Part shown: positions 63,555 through 64,000 of the stretch, piece after piece | Layout of the letters: every line of letters starts with the position of its first letter | Position numbering within the stretch: position 1 is the first letter of the stretch | Source: Mayfieldus sp963781495 | Lineage (GTDB): Bacteria; Actinomycetota; Thermoleophilia; Solirubrobacterales; 70-9 | Reading direction: 5' to 3' | Length of the DNA: 64,000 nucleotides | NCBI GenBank assembly: GCA_963781495.1 | Contig: CAWAFX010000002.1 | Span: forward strand, 1,054,001 to 1,118,000 | Program-made: the position numbers and the translations under genes | The notes under the pieces: generated by a model | What the model was told of the DNA's origin: nothing | Databases searched by the model: none | Seen by the model: only the letters and a program-made list of their open reading frames with translations

Positions 63555-64000
63555 CTACCTTTCGCCCTCCGACCTCCTGGCCCGGTACCAGGGGCACATG
63601 CGCCGCAGGTCGCAGCGCTCGCAGCGCGGCACTGGGCGGCAGATCTCGCGTCCGTGCCGGATCAGGTTCATGTGCAGCTCGTATGCGTCCTCGAGATCGG
63701 CGATCGCGAGCATCTCGTCGTGGGCCCGTTCCAGCGAGGCCTTGGGCGGGAAGAGGCCGAGCCGACCGCCGACTCTGTAGACGTGGGTGTCGACCGGGAT
63801 CTCGGGCAGGTCGAAGGAGAAGATCTGAACGCAGGCCGCGGTCTTGCGCCCCACTCCGGGCAGCGCGGTCAAATACTCGACCGCCTCCGCCCGCCGGGCC
63901 TCGGCGAGCCAGTCGAGGTCGATCGGATCGCCGATCCGGCGCAGCACCTCCTGGATCCGCGGGCCCTTCTGCTGTGCGAGGCCGCCGGGCCGGATCGCCT
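63555..64000 (-). CDS. nth: Endonuclease III-like DNA glycosylase, 5' part cut by window edge
   Basis: C-terminal portion (at least 147 residues) of an HhH-GPD superfamily base-excision repair enzyme. It shows the helix-hairpin-helix with catalytic lysine LPGVGRKTAACV, the catalytic aspartate in VDTHVYRV, and a C-terminal iron-sulfur loop with cysteines in ICRPVPRCERCDLRRMC. The first cysteine spacing is CX5C rather than the usual CX6C of endonuclease III, so it may be a divergent Nth. The frame is open to the window edge (AIRPGGLAQQK), so the gene begins beyond base 64000. Confidence 0.88.
   Translation of the reverse strand, partial: AIRPGGLAQQKGPRIQEVLRRIGDPIDLDWLAEARRAEAVEYLTALPGVGRKTAACVQIFSFDLPEIPVDTHVYRVGGRLGLFPPKASLERAHDEMLAIADLEDAYELHMNLIRHGREICRPVPRCERCDLRRMCPWYRARRSEGER

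Overview
The window is a GC-rich chromosomal segment from an actinobacterium. The evidence is dense coding, many GTG and TTG starts, ATGA/GTGA gene overlaps, a dnaK-grpE-dnaJ operon ending in a MerR-type HspR repressor, and the split PurS/PurQ/PurL form of FGAM synthase. Several secreted proteins (basic-helix adapters, Thr-rich peptidoglycan hydrolases) are of a kind I associate with Thermoleophilia (Solirubrobacterales). That placement is inference; no rRNA gene is present to confirm it.

Layout, left to right. 1-3.35 kb: an aromatic-acid module (CoA-transferase A subunit, 4-hydroxybenzoate 3-hydroxylase) divergent from an MFS transporter, with a TGTATACA palindrome between them. 3.4-12.1 kb: tRNA-Ala(CGC), a diguanylate cyclase, an acidic Glu/Pro-rich protein, glutamate dehydrogenase, tRNA-Ala(TGC), a penicillin-binding-type carboxypeptidase, a rhomboid protease, lipA and lipB. 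12.1-23.2 kb: two complete 2-oxo acid dehydrogenase sets. One looks branched-chain-specific and sits beside a Leu/Val-type dehydrogenase; the other is pyruvate-type and ends in lpdA and an HCCA-isomerase-like gene. lipA/lipB supply the cofactor for both E2 proteins. 23.2-26.8 kb: thiamin genes, with thiE divergent from a TPP-riboswitch-controlled thiO and a fused thiS-thiG.

27.2-31.5 kb is a visibly less GC-rich island starting at tRNA-Lys(TTT). It carries a 1118-residue membrane-associated KAP-family P-loop NTPase and one small orphan ORF. This is the best candidate for an undescribed system, possibly anti-phage defence.

31.6-48.5 kb holds most of de novo purine synthesis on the minus strand (purD, purE, purB, purC, purS, purQ, purL, purF, purN, purH), interrupted by a cytochrome P450 and two exported proteins. 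purM and purK are not in the window. purL shows a frameshift near its 3' end.

48.5-64 kb: a TcpC/VirB8-like membrane protein paired with a multidomain peptidoglycan hydrolase; clpB; an ABC-2 drug/lipid exporter; the hspR-dnaJ-grpE-dnaK heat-shock operon; a secreted endonuclease/exonuclease/phosphatase-fold protein; a membrane-anchored cytochrome c; and the 3' part of an endonuclease III gene cut by the window edge. clpB and dnaK share a promoter-proximal element that resembles an HspR (HAIR) site.
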